Source of the DNA: Propionibacteriaceae bacterium
GTDB lineage: Bacteria > Actinomycetota > Actinomycetes > Propionibacteriales > Propionibacteriaceae
Reading direction: 5' to 3'
Length of the DNA stretch: 12,231 bases
Assembly (NCBI GenBank): GCA_031260385.1
Contig: JAIRKB010000174.1
Span: 1 to 12,231, forward strand
Made by a program: the position numbers and the translations under genes. The notes beneath the pieces were generated by a model. The model saw only the letters and a program-made list of their open reading frames with translations, was not told the DNA's origin and ran no database searches. This document shows, piece after piece, positions 1 to 7,305 of this stretch (position 1 is the first letter of the stretch; each line of letters opens with the position of its first letter).

Positions 1-940
1 CGGCTTCCCGCGCCTCCCCCGGGCCGTTGACGATACAACCCATGACGGCGACCCGCAGTGGTGAAGTGAGGCCCTGAAGACCTTCAATCACCTGGTCAGT
101 TAGCGAAAACAAGTCCACCTGGCAGCGCCCACAGGTGGGGCAAGAGATGATCTCGAGGGTCCGAGGCCGCAGACCTAGAGACTCGAGTAACATCGCCCCA
201 ACCTTCACCTCCTCGACCGGTGGCGCCGAAAGTGAGACCCGAATCGTGTCACCAATCCCCTCGGCAAGCAGGATCGCAAAGGCAGCGGTCGACTTGATCG
301 TGCCTTGCTGGAGCGGACCAGCTTCGGTCACCCCCAGATGGAGCGGATAATCGCATTGCTCAGCCAGCAGACGATAAGCCTCAACGGTGGTCAAAACATC
401 GTGGTGTTTGACCGAGATCCCGAAATCGTAGAAACCGACCGCCTCAAATAAGCGCGCTTCGCTCAGCGCCGATTCCACCAGGGCCTCCGGGGTGGCCCGG
501 CCATATTTCGCTAGCAGTCGCTCGTCTAAAGAACCGGCGTTGATCCCGATGCGCAAGGCCGTGCCATTAGCCTGCGCCGCCGCCGCGATACCCGCGATCT
601 GGTCATCAAAGGACTTGATATTGCCCGGGTTGACTCTCACCGCTGCACACCCCGCCTCGATCGCCGCGAAGACATATTTCGGCTGGAAGTGAATATCGGC
701 GACCAAGGGGATCGGGCAATGGTCAACCAACGCGGCTAAGGCCGCCGCATCCTCGCTACGCGGGCAGGCCACCCGTACGATATCGCAACCGGCCGCCACC
801 ACCTCGGCGATCTGACGTAGGGTGGCCTCGACATCATGGGTCGAGGTCGTGGTCATGGTTTGGACGCTGATCGGCGCAGCGCCGCCCACGATCACACGCC
901 CAACCGCCACTGGTCTTGTTACCCGGCGCGGCGCCAACAT
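1..940 (-). CDS. ispG: 4-hydroxy-3-methylbut-2-enyl diphosphate synthase IspG (GcpE), 3' end outside window
   Basis: IspG is the [4Fe-4S] enzyme of the MEP isoprenoid pathway that converts MEcPP to HMBPP in the cytosol. I translated the open frame by hand: it is open from the ATG at 940 to the window edge, giving 313 complete codons. The iron-sulfur ligands are visible: C267 and C270 in CPTCGR and C302 in GCIVNGPGE, with E309 as the family's conserved glutamate. The N-terminal TIM-barrel part begins with VGRVIVGGAAPISVQTMT and contains VADIHFQP, RVNPGNI and LGVTEAGP. About 70 residues of the C-terminus are likely missing, judging by usual family length. The start has a GAGG five bases upstream and lies 12 bases after the protease stop, so it is probably cotranscribed with dxr and the protease, the order known from mycobacteria. 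Dxr, two genes upstream, acts in the same pathway. Confidence 0.96.
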   Translation of the reverse strand, partial: MLAPRRVTRPVAVGRVIVGGAAPISVQTMTTTSTHDVEATLRQIAEVVAAGCDIVRVACPRSEDAAALAALVDHCPIPLVADIHFQPKYVFAAIEAGCAAVRVNPGNIKSFDDQIAGIAAAAQANGTALRIGINAGSLDERLLAKYGRATPEALVESALSEARLFEAVGFYDFGISVKHHDVLTTVEAYRLLAEQCDYPLHLGVTEAGPLQQGTIKSTAAFAILLAEGIGDTIRVSLSAPPVEEVKVGAMLLESLGLRPRTLEIISCPTCGRCQVDLFSLTDQVIEGLQGLTSPLRVAVMGCIVNGPGEAREA

Positions 941-952
941 TTCGCCCTCAAT

Positions 953-2218
953 TCAGAATAGGGACACTGGACTAACGATGTCTGCAACTATCATGATAAC
1001 CCCCATCAGGATCAGCAAGACGAACATGACATAGGTTATTGGCAATAACTTAGCGGAGTCGGCGGGCCCCGGGTCCGGTTTGCCGCGCCCTTTCGCCCAA
1101 CTGCGCTTGATCTTCTCCCACACCCCGACCGCGATATGCCCGCCGTCGAAGGGTGGCAGCGGCACCAAGTTAAACAACCCGATGAACAGGTTGAGGGAGG
1201 CCAGCAACTGCAAGAAGAAGGCGATCCGCGCCGAAGCCGGGGCATCAATCGCGATCACCTCCCCGGCGATCGCCGAGGCGCCAAAGATCGAGATCGGCCC
1301 GTCGGGGTCACGCTCCTGACCGGTCACCATATCGACGAGGACTTTCACCGCCGAGACCGGCAACTTGGCAATTGCTTTCACCGATAGCGTCGTCATCTCC
1401 CACATCTGTTTTAAGGTGCCGCCGGGGCCAATCTTGACCCGCTCTTGGTAGACATTGATCCCCAGGAAGCCAACTTCGATGCCTTGGGTTGGATCATTCG
1501 GGTCGGCAATCATCCGGGTCATCCCGCTAACCGTCGGCAAGGTCAAGCGTTTATCATCACGTAAGACCGTCAACTGCACCGACCCGCCCTTATTGGCCCG
1601 GATAGCGGTGGTGAAGTCATCATATTTGGTGTAGGGCGTGCCATTGAACTCTAAGACGATGTCGCCGACCTGGAGGCCCATCTGGGCGGCCGGGGGTGCG
1701 ACACACTCGGCCGGTTCCGGCTCTAGACACTGGGCGACGTAACCGATCCGCATGCTGGCTTGGTATTGCCCATAGGTCAGATTGACGCCCAAGAACAAGC
1801 CGAAAGCCAAGATGATGTTCATCGCCACGCCGCCGAACATGATGATCAGCCGCTGCCAGACTGGCTTTTGGTAATAGAGCCGCTGATTGGCGACATCTTC
1901 TTCGGAAATGTCATCCCATTCCGCTTCGCGGGCGCTATCGGCGATCCGCTTCAGGCGGGTGTTCTTACCTTCTTTGTACGGTGGGTACATCCCCATTAGG
2001 CGGACATAACCCCCCAAGGGCACCAGCTTCACCCCGTACTCAGTCTCACCTTTCTTCGTTGACCAGAGGTTCTTGCCAAAGCCAACAAAGAACTGGGCGA
2101 CCCGGACTCCGAACCGTTTCGCGGGCAGGAAGTGACCGATCTCGTGGAGGACGATAGAGGCAATGATCAGCAGAAAGAATCCGATCCCTCCCAGAATGGT
2201 CACCAGTAGTGTGTTCAT
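953..2218 (-). CDS. rip1: Rip1/RseP-type site-2 protease (M50 zinc metallopeptidase with PDZ domain)
   Basis: This is an intramembrane metalloprotease of 421 aa. The family cleaves membrane-spanning anti-sigma factors and other single-pass proteins within the bilayer. The zinc site is visible: HEIGH at 25-29 supplies two histidines and the catalytic glutamate E26, and D358 in LVPLPPFDGGH is the third ligand. Likely membrane helices are about 3-24, 124-148, 331-353 and 393-415. A PDZ-like domain lies at about 150-260, including MGLQVGDIVLEFNG. The ATG overlaps the dxr stop as ATGA, which implies translational coupling, and the stop is TGA. The order dxr-protease-ispG matches mycobacterial dxr-rip1-gcpE, which supports Rip1 orthology. 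The substrate cannot be read from this window, as no anti-sigma gene is present. Confidence 0.95.
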   Translation of the reverse strand: MNTLLVTILGGIGFFLLIIASIVLHEIGHFLPAKRFGVRVAQFFVGFGKNLWSTKKGETEYGVKLVPLGGYVRLMGMYPPYKEGKNTRLKRIADSAREAEWDDISEEDVANQRLYYQKPVWQRLIIMFGGVAMNIILAFGLFLGVNLTYGQYQASMRIGYVAQCLEPEPAECVAPPAAQMGLQVGDIVLEFNGTPYTKYDDFTTAIRANKGGSVQLTVLRDDKRLTLPTVSGMTRMIADPNDPTQGIEVGFLGINVYQERVKIGPGGTLKQMWEMTTLSVKAIAKLPVSAVKVLVDMVTGQERDPDGPISIFGASAIAGEVIAIDAPASARIAFFLQLLASLNLFIGLFNLVPLPPFDGGHIAVGVWEKIKRSWAKGRGKPDPGPADSAKLLPITYVMFVLLILMGVIMIVADIVSPVSLF

Positions 2219-3387
2219 CTCTCGCCTCCAATAGTGTTGTGAGCAGCCGTACGAGCCCAGGCGTCGGCCGCCCGGATCGCCGCCAAGTCGAAGGGTGGTC
2301 TGGGGTTGGCTTGGGCGATATGGGCGTCGACCACCTCCCGTACCGTATCAACAATTCCTAAGAAGCCAATCTCCCCGGCGCAGAAAGCATCAACACAGAC
2401 CTCGTTGGCGGCGTTGAAAACCACCGGGACCGTCCCGCCTAACCGCCCGACCCGGCGCGCGAGCTCGACCGCCGGGCCGGTGGCGTGGGCGAGGGGTTCG
2501 AAAGTCCAACTCGTTGCCGTCGTCCAGTCACAAGGCTTGGTGACATCGCCGAGCCGGTCGGGCCAACTGAGGCCCAGCGCAATCGGCAAGCGCATATCGG
2601 GTGGCGAACACTGGGCGATCGTCGAACCATCGCAGAACTCGACCATCGAGTGGACGATTGATTGCGGGTGGACGACGACACTGATGGCGTCCCAGTCGAC
2701 GTTGAAGAGCAGGCCGGCTTCGATCAACTCGAGGCCCTTGTTAATCAGGGTGGCCGAGTTGATCGTGATCACCCGGCCCATCGCCCAGGTCGGATGGGCG
2801 AGAGCGTCCTCAACCCTGACCGCTGCTAACTCGGCGCGGGTCCGACCCCGGAAGGGACCACCGGAAGCCGTCAGGATCAGCCGGGAGACTTCCTGGGCTT
2901 GACCGGAACGCAAGGCTTGGGCGAGGGCGGAGTGCTCGGAATCCACCGGCACGATCTGACCCGGTTGGGCGAGGTCAGTGACCAGTTTCCCACCGACCAC
3001 CAGGGATTCTTTGTTGGCTAGTGCCAGACGGGAGCCCGCCTCTAGAGCGGCGAGGGTTGACTCTAGCCCGGCATATCCGGTGATGGCATTGAGCACGACA
3101 TCGCAGCCTAGACGAGCGAGGTCGGCCGATGCGGTCGGGCCGGTCAGGATCTGGGGGGCGCTGATCAAACGTTCGGCAAGAATCGCTTGGAGGTCGGCGG
3201 CGGCCTGCTCGGTGGGCAAGGCCAAACGGGCTGGGTTAGTCAAAGCGACTTGGTCCGCCAGCCGGTCAAGCTGACTGCCGCCCGCCGACAAAGCAACGAC
3301 GCGCAGTTGGTCGGGGTGACGAAGGGCCACATCGATCGCCTGCGTCCCGATCGACCCTGTCGACCCCAGAATGACAACATCTCGCAC
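2215..3387 (-). CDS. dxr: 1-deoxy-D-xylulose 5-phosphate reductoisomerase
   Basis: Dxr rearranges and reduces DXP to MEP with NADPH and a divalent metal, the second step of the MEP pathway. The 390-aa product has the NADPH glycine motif GSTGSIG at 8-14, ANKESLV at 124-130, the metal ligands D149 and E151 in DSEHSA, ASGGPF at 174-179, HPTWAMG at 198-204, and NKGLE at 216-220 with metal ligand E220. The C-terminal helical domain carries FNAANE at 324-329. Length is normal for the family. The start is GTG at 3387: a TAA codon sits directly before it in frame, so no earlier start exists; the nearest purine-rich tract is AGGTGAGAGA about 9-10 bases upstream. The 3' end overlaps the protease start by 4 bases. 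Together with ispG it forms a small MEP cluster. Confidence 0.97.
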   Translation of the reverse strand: MRDVVILGSTGSIGTQAIDVALRHPDQLRVVALSAGGSQLDRLADQVALTNPARLALPTEQAAADLQAILAERLISAPQILTGPTASADLARLGCDVVLNAITGYAGLESTLAALEAGSRLALANKESLVVGGKLVTDLAQPGQIVPVDSEHSALAQALRSGQAQEVSRLILTASGGPFRGRTRAELAAVRVEDALAHPTWAMGRVITINSATLINKGLELIEAGLLFNVDWDAISVVVHPQSIVHSMVEFCDGSTIAQCSPPDMRLPIALGLSWPDRLGDVTKPCDWTTATSWTFEPLAHATGPAVELARRVGRLGGTVPVVFNAANEVCVDAFCAGEIGFLGIVDTVREVVDAHIAQANPRPPFDLAAIRAADAWARTAAHNTIGGER

Positions 3388-3460
3388 TTACTAAGTCTCT
3401 CACCTGACCCCCAACAAGGCCTAACCCCCACGCCAGCCGAAGTTTCGGGGAGAGCACCGC

Positions 3461-3685
3461 CTAGCGTTCCTTGAAATAGCGGAAGAGATGCCGCTCCTTG
3501 GTCAGAACTACGGCGCTCAGGGCGGGCGTGAGAAGCCCACCAACCACGACCCCACCCGCAAAGAACGCCACCACCGCCAGCACGACAACCGTTCGATTTC
3601 TACGCCCGACGGACGTTGAAGAAGACCTAGGTTTATTGTTGGGTCGCCGCGAGTTGGCCGCAGGCGCCGTCGATCGATTGGCCAC
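3461..3685 (-). CDS. Small single-pass membrane protein of unknown function
   Basis: I do not recognise this 74-aa product. It has a basic, Ser/Asn/Arg-rich N-terminus (residues 1-31), one strong hydrophobic segment at about 32-53 (TVVVLAVVAFFAGGVVVGG and following), and a basic tail ending in KERHLFRYFKER. The positive-inside rule does not settle orientation, because both flanks are basic. It lies between rlmN and dxr, where many actinobacteria carry a short membrane protein (DUF2631), but I see no clear DUF2631 motif. The GTG start is inside the 3' end of rlmN (53-base overlap) with no convincing ribosome binding site, so the start may be wrong. It ends in TAG, the only gene here to do so. 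A purely spurious frame is possible, but the coherent helix and the position argue for a real gene. Confidence 0.5.
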   Translation of the reverse strand: MANRSTAPAANSRRPNNKPRSSSTSVGRRNRTVVVLAVVAFFAGGVVVGGLLTPALSAVVLTKERHLFRYFKER

Positions 3686-4799
3686 GGGTGTCGCGGACCG
3701 TCACCGGAATCCGGTGGGAGTCTAGGACGGCGACGAAGTCTTCTTGGTCGCGGCGGCGTGAGGCGGTCCAGGGTGAGCCGGGGGTGGGGTTGAGGGGGAT
3801 GAGATTGACGTGGACCCAACCGCGTCCCCTCTCGATCAGGAGGCGAGCTAGGCGCTCGGCGTCCTGGGGGGCATCGTTGATATCCCTCATCAGGGCGTAT
3901 TCGATCGAGACCCGCCGCCCGGTGGTCTCGAAATAGTCTCTGGCGGCGTCGAGGACCTCGGCGATATTCCAGCGGGTGTTCAGGGGAACGAGCTTGTCGC
4001 GTAGGACATCATTTGAAGCGTGAAGAGAGATGGCGAGGGTGACCGGTAGTCCGGCCTGGGCGAGGTCGTTGATGCGCGGTACGACCCCGACCGTCGAGAC
4101 GGTGATCCCCCGGGCGGAGAGGCCAAAACCGTTTGGCGGTGGGGAGGTGATCGCCCGGATGGCGGTCAACGAGGCACCATAATTCGCTAAGGGCTCGCCC
4201 ATTCCCATAAAGACCACATTGGCTAGCGGGCCAGCGCTCAGGGATGTACGGACTTGCTCGATGATCTCCCCGGCCGAAAGATTCCGCGTCAATCCGGCTT
4301 GCCCAGTCGCACAAAACGGGCACCCCATCCCACACCCCACCTGCGTTGACAGACACAAAGTGGTCCGCCCTCCCCCACCTTCAGGATCTTCCAGGCTGTT
4401 GGTCGGTGGGTTGGGTCCGCCCCCCGGGGGCGTTTTCCGTACCGAACCCACCGACAAACGGCTTGGACTAGCTTGGGGGTAGTGCATTCGGACGGTCTCG
4501 ATGGTGGATTGATCGGTCAGGGCGTAGAGGGTTTTGGTAGTGAGGTTGTTGTCGCAGTGGCGGTGGAGGACGGGGGTGAGGAGCGGGGGGAAGAAGGTTG
4601 CTACCTGGTCACGGGCCGTCTGGGGCAGATCGGTCCAATCAACTGGATTGACCTCGTGGCGCTCAAAATAGTGGCGGGAGACTTGGTCGACCCGAAAGGC
4701 GGGTAAGCCGATACTCGTCACCGCGCTCCGGCGTTCATCAGGGCTCAGCTCGGCCCAGTGGCGCGGCGGCCTCCCCGTACCTCGTGAAAGCTCAGACAT
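3633..4799 (-). CDS. rlmN: Dual-specificity 23S rRNA/tRNA adenine-C2 methyltransferase RlmN
   Basis: RlmN is a radical-SAM enzyme that makes m2A in 23S rRNA (A2503) and in some tRNAs (position 37), tuning peptidyl-transferase function and fidelity. The 388-aa product has the radical-SAM cluster motif C156-GMG-C160-PF-C163, the GEP motif at 201-203, and the two cysteines of the methyl-transfer mechanism, C149 (CLSTQ) and C380 (GACGQL). The N-terminal accessory domain is at about 1-100. I chose the ATG at 4799, since it overlaps the cdsA stop by 8 bases (ATGTCTGA) and MSELSRGTGRPPRHW is a normal beginning; the frame stays open further into cdsA, but that extension is not family-like. No strong ribosome site is seen, so translation is probably coupled to cdsA. 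An unusual 36-residue insertion occupies 109-144, just before the cysteine motif. Confidence 0.95.
   Translation of the reverse strand: MSELSRGTGRPPRHWAELSPDERRSAVTSIGLPAFRVDQVSRHYFERHEVNPVDWTDLPQTARDQVATFFPPLLTPVLHRHCDNNLTTKTLYALTDQSTIETVRMHYPQASPSRLSVGSVRKTPPGGGPNPPTNSLEDPEGGGGRTTLCLSTQVGCGMGCPFCATGQAGLTRNLSAGEIIEQVRTSLSAGPLANVVFMGMGEPLANYGASLTAIRAITSPPPNGFGLSARGITVSTVGVVPRINDLAQAGLPVTLAISLHASNDVLRDKLVPLNTRWNIAEVLDAARDYFETTGRRVSIEYALMRDINDAPQDAERLARLLIERGRGWVHVNLIPLNPTPGSPWTASRRRDQEDFVAVLDSHRIPVTVRDTRGQSIDGACGQLAATQQ
4368..4475 (-). repeat. 108-base in-frame palindromic insertion inside rlmN
   Basis: RlmN homologues usually run from M-R/H-Y-P within a few residues into the TVCxSSQxGC stretch. 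Here 36 residues (Q109-G144), rich in Pro, Gly and Ser, separate MHYP from RTTLCLSTQ. The DNA contains an 11-base inverted repeat, GTCGGTGGGTT at 4402-4412 and AACCCACCGAC at 4445-4455, surrounding a GC palindrome CGCCCCCCGGGGGCG at 4418-4432. The length is a multiple of three and the frame is kept. This is what an in-gene palindromic element would look like, but no second copy was found in the window, so an ordinary lineage-specific loop expansion remains possible. The comparison with homologues is from memory. Confidence 0.55.
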
Positions 4800-5799
4800 T
4801 AGTAAAGAGCAGCGTGATCGCCAACCAGCCCGGCACGGCGGCGACGATATAGGAGTCGATCCGATCAAAGATCCCACCATGCCCGGGTAATAGCGAGCTC
4901 ATGTCTTTGATCCCAATATCCCGCTTGATTACCGACTCGACTAGATCACCGAGGATCGAGAAGGAGACCAAGACGACCGACAGGACCAGACCTTTCCACC
5001 AAGCCTCATCAAGCAGGAAGATCGTCGCCAGCACCACCAGGATAGCGCTAAGCAGGAAGGAACCTCCCACCCCCTCCCAGGACTTCTTCGGCGAGATGCG
5101 CGGCGCAAAGGGATGTTTGCCCAAGAGGACCCCGAAGGCATGACCGCCGATGTCCACCCCAGCCACCCCAACAATGAAGACAGCGATCCGAGCCGGCCCC
5201 TGTTCCTGGGCGAGGACCAAGACCAAGGCCCCCGCGATCAACCCTGGGTAGGCCAGCAAGGCGAGGGTATGGGTGACATCCGACAGGTAGTTCTTGATCG
5301 GCCCGAGGAGGCGCTGGCAGAGGATCGCCACCACCGTCAGGCCCAAGACCCCGATGACGAAGACCATCGGCGGCAGATAGTCCAGTCGGTAGATCGACAA
5401 GAGGTAGAGCCCGGTCGTCAGGACCACCGACCCGGTCAGCAGGGGCAGATAAACGATCGACACTCCACGGTGTTTGGTTAGCACCTGGCCCAACTCCACT
5501 TGGGCCCCAACCACCATCAAGGCGATCAGGATAACGAAAGCCCAAGGCACCCAGATCAGGCAGACCCCGACCACCCCCAAGATCACTATCGCTACCCCGA
5601 TAGCAGCGAAGAGATCCCGCCCTGCCTTCCGGTTAACGGCTTCGGCCACATGTTTCGCTGCCCCGGCGAACTCGCTGAAAGCGTGTTCCAGCCCGGGCGT
5701 ACGAGAGTTGCTTCCCGAGGTCGACGGTGGGTTTCCGCTAGCCGCTGGTAGCGCGGCCGGGGTCGACTCTTCGGAGCCAGAGTTAGACGTTTCGTCCAT
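4792..5799 (-). CDS. cdsA: Phosphatidate cytidylyltransferase (CDP-diglyceride synthase)
   Basis: CdsA is a polytopic membrane enzyme that makes CDP-diacylglycerol from phosphatidate and CTP, the entry point to phosphatidylglycerol, cardiolipin and phosphatidylinositol lipids. The C-terminus carries the full family signature, from SVIKRDIGIKD at about residue 289 through LLPGHGGIFDRID, with the Asp/Lys residues that bind metal and CTP. SPKKSWEGVGGS, about 60 residues earlier, is the other conserved block. Residues 1 to about 40 are a disordered Ser/Pro/Glu-rich cytoplasmic tail, followed by several hydrophobic helices. I favour ATG at 5799 (335 aa; GGAAG a few bases upstream, one-base overlap with the frr stop). 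GTG at 5802 is the alternative and would overlap frr by four bases. The 3' end overlaps rlmN by eight bases. The frr-cdsA-rlmN order is typical of actinobacteria. Confidence 0.95.
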   Translation of the reverse strand: MDETSNSGSEESTPAALPAASGNPPSTSGSNSRTPGLEHAFSEFAGAAKHVAEAVNRKAGRDLFAAIGVAIVILGVVGVCLIWVPWAFVILIALMVVGAQVELGQVLTKHRGVSIVYLPLLTGSVVLTTGLYLLSIYRLDYLPPMVFVIGVLGLTVVAILCQRLLGPIKNYLSDVTHTLALLAYPGLIAGALVLVLAQEQGPARIAVFIVGVAGVDIGGHAFGVLLGKHPFAPRISPKKSWEGVGGSFLLSAILVVLATIFLLDEAWWKGLVLSVVLVSFSILGDLVESVIKRDIGIKDMSSLLPGHGGIFDRIDSYIVAAVPGWLAITLLFTNV

Positions 5800-6356
5800 C
5801 ACACTTCCAGTAGTTCAGCTTCTTTGCGTTTGAGCAGTTGATCGATCTCGTCAATATGCTTCTTGGTGATCTCGTCGAGTTTCTTCTCAGCCTTCTTGAC
5901 CTCGTCTTCGCCAACCAGCTTGTCTTTCTCGAGCTTCTTGGCGGCCTCCACGCCGTGACGGCGCGCGTTCCGGATCGCGATCCGACCATCCTCGGCCTTA
6001 GCGCGGGCCAACTTGGTGTATTCCTTGCGACGTTCCTCGGTCAGGATCGGTAGTACGATCCGGATGGTATGCCCATCATTAGACGGATTTACCCCCAGAT
6101 CAGAGTCGCGGATCGCCCGCTCGATCGCCGCTAGTGCCGACTGGTCATAGGGCGCGATCAGAACGGTCCGCGCTTCGGGAACCTGGAAGCTAGCCAACTG
6201 CTGGATCGGCGTCGGCGTGCCGTAATAGGAGGCGGTGATCTTGGCGAACATCGCCGGGTGAGCCCGCCCCGTCCGAATCGTGGCGAACTCCTCCTTTGAG
6301 ACCTCAACGGTTAGATCCATCTTGTGGTCAGTAGTGGAAATGATGTCGGCTATCAC
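5799..6356 (-). CDS. frr: Ribosome recycling factor
   Basis: RRF works with EF-G to split the post-termination ribosome. The 185-aa product has the expected length and motifs: KMDLTVEVSKEEFATIRTGRA near the N-terminus, LASFQVPEARTVLIAPYD in the middle, VLPILTEERRKEYTKLA, and a long charged helix rich in Lys and Glu at the C-terminus (EKKLDEITKKHIDEIDQLL), which is the long arm of domain I. Two basic residues of the typical ribosome-binding face are visible in RTGRAHP. The start is GTG at 6356, preceded by AAGGAG with five bases between, a strong ribosome site. It overlaps the start of cdsA. A 112-base gap to pyrH contains a possible separate promoter. Confidence 0.97.
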   Translation of the reverse strand: MIADIISTTDHKMDLTVEVSKEEFATIRTGRAHPAMFAKITASYYGTPTPIQQLASFQVPEARTVLIAPYDQSALAAIERAIRDSDLGVNPSNDGHTIRIVLPILTEERRKEYTKLARAKAEDGRIAIRNARRHGVEAAKKLEKDKLVGEDEVKKAEKKLDEITKKHIDEIDQLLKRKEAELLEV

Positions 6357-6423
6357 GATTTCTCCTTCGGATGAGGAACCTGACTAGGCGCAGCGCGGCT
6401 TTGTCGCGGCTCCGGTGCTACAT

Positions 6424-6450
6424 AGTGTAGTGGTTCCCCTTTAGATTCAA
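6424..6450 (-). promoter_or_regulatory. Possible promoter for frr-cdsA-rlmN
   Basis: In the pyrH-frr gap, the minus strand reads TTGAAT (plus 6445-6450) followed after 15 bases by TACACT (plus 6424-6429), or after 17 bases by CACTAT. Both are partial matches to the housekeeping -35 and -10 boxes. A short inverted repeat, CTACA-TAG-TGTAG (6418-6430), overlaps the -10 region. It is equally possible that frr is simply transcribed through from pyrH. Confidence 0.3.
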
Positions 6451-6468
6451 CATTATTTTACCTGCGAC

Positions 6469-7182
6469 TTACCCGCGGCGTACGAGCGTACCAAGCTTTT
6501 CCCCGGCAATCACCTTGCTGATATTGCCCGGAACGTCCATATTGAAAAAGATCATCGCGATGTCATGCTCGCGAGCCAAGGAAATCGCGGTGGCATCGGC
6601 AACCCGCAGGTCACGGGCTAGGAACTCGTCGTAACTCAGCTCGGAAAACATGACCGCGTCGGGATTGGTCTGCGGATCAGAGTCATAGACGCCGTCCGTG
6701 CCCTGCTTGGCCATCAGGATCACCTCACAACCAACCTCCAGGGCGCGCTGGGCGGCGACAGTGTCCGTCGAGAAGTAGGGCATCCCGGAACCGGCGCCGA
6801 AGATCACCACCCGGCCTTTCTCCATATGCCTAATCGCCCGGCGCGGAATATAGGCTTCAGCGACCTGCCCCATCGTTATCGCGGTCTGGACCCGCGTCTC
6901 GATCCCAGATTTCTCGCAGAAATCCTGCAAGGCCAAGCAGTTCATTACCGTGCCCAACATGCCCATCTAGTCGGCGCGCGCCCGGTCCATCCCACCTTCT
7001 TGAAGCTCGGCACCCCGAAAGAAGTTGCCACCGCCAACGACAATCGCCACCTCAACCCCCGCCTTGGCAATATCAGCCACCTGCTGTGCGATTGCCGACA
7101 CAATCCCTGGATCGACACCGACCGCTCCACCACCAAAGGCTTCACCAGATAGTTTCAACATCACTCGACGGTAGGGGGTCAT
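6469..7182 (-). CDS. pyrH: UMP kinase PyrH, interrupted by one in-frame amber codon
   Basis: PyrH phosphorylates UMP to UDP with ATP and is normally essential as a hexameric cytosolic enzyme. The reading frame from ATG at 7182 to TAA at 6469 is homologous throughout: VMLKLSGEAFGGG and VVGGGNFFRG bind phosphates in the N-terminal part; MGMLGTVMNCLALQDF, TRVQTAITMGQVAE, GRVVIFGAGSGMPYFSTDT and LRVADATA follow in the C-terminal part. Codon 72 is TAG, giving 71 residues, a stop, then 165 residues; no frameshift is present. Actinobacterial homologues have Tyr there (DYMGML), so one base change from TAC or TAT would explain it. ATG follows the stop directly, so reinitiation could make a second chain. 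A strong AAGGAG sits seven bases before the ATG at 7182. It may be a sequencing error, a suppressed codon, a split enzyme or a dead gene. Confidence 0.88.
6967..6969 (-). other. In-frame TAG at codon 72 of pyrH, followed at once by ATG
   Basis: The plus strand reads CTA at 6967-6969, TAG on the coding strand, between RARAD and MGMLG. The frame is unchanged on both sides. A C-to-G (or T-to-G) change in a Tyr codon is the simplest origin. The next codon is ATG, and a second ATG follows two codons later. Confidence 0.95.
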
Positions 7183-7189
7183 CGTCAAT

Positions 7190-7195
7190 CTCCTT
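7190..7195 (-). promoter_or_regulatory. Ribosome binding site that fixes the pyrH start
   Basis: The minus strand reads AAGGAG, then seven bases, then ATG at 7182. This favours MTPYRRVMLKLSGEAF as the true N-terminus over a longer reading from 7251, whose first 23 residues are not family-like. Confidence 0.85.
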
Positions 7196-7239
7196 ATAAG
7201 AAATGGGTGTTCTGCGATGGCACCAAGCCCGGAAATGGG

Positions 7240-7270
7240 ACTGTGCGCCAAGGGCTCCTTGACGCACAGT
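7240..7270 (-). terminator. Strong hairpin between rpsB-tsf and pyrH, possible terminator or attenuator
   Basis: ACTGTGCG (7240-7247) pairs with CGCACAGT (7263-7270), and CAAGG (7249-7253) pairs with CCTTG (7257-7261), with one mismatch between the two stems and a three-base loop. The transcript passes it 36 bases after the tsf stop. No run of T follows on the minus strand, so it is not a classic intrinsic terminator. Partial attenuation or a 3' RNA-stability structure is plausible, letting the abundant S2/EF-Ts message be uncoupled from pyrH. Confidence 0.5.
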
Positions 7271-7305
7271 TTAACCGATGTCTTCTCGTTTAGGGGTCAC
7301 ACCGC

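Noticed and set aside
2306..2902. Plus-strand 198-codon frame opposite dxr
   Set aside because: The minus frame is unmistakable dxr; the opposite frame is low-complexity without any recognisable motif or ribosome site.
4800..4880. N-terminal extension of RlmN into cdsA
   Set aside because: The extra 27 residues are not like the family, and the ATG at 4799 gives a normal N-terminus with an 8-base overlap.
5717..5740. Second copy of the rlmN palindromic element in the cdsA 5' region
   Set aside because: Only a short GGTGGGTT...CCGC similarity exists, without the inverted-repeat partner, so it is likely chance in GC-rich DNA.
6967..6969. Genome-wide reassignment of TAG to an amino acid
   Set aside because: Only one internal TAG is seen among more than 3,500 codons of recognisable genes, and the small gene at 3461 appears to end in TAG. 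Other stops are TGA or TAA, which is too little to claim a recoded genetic code.
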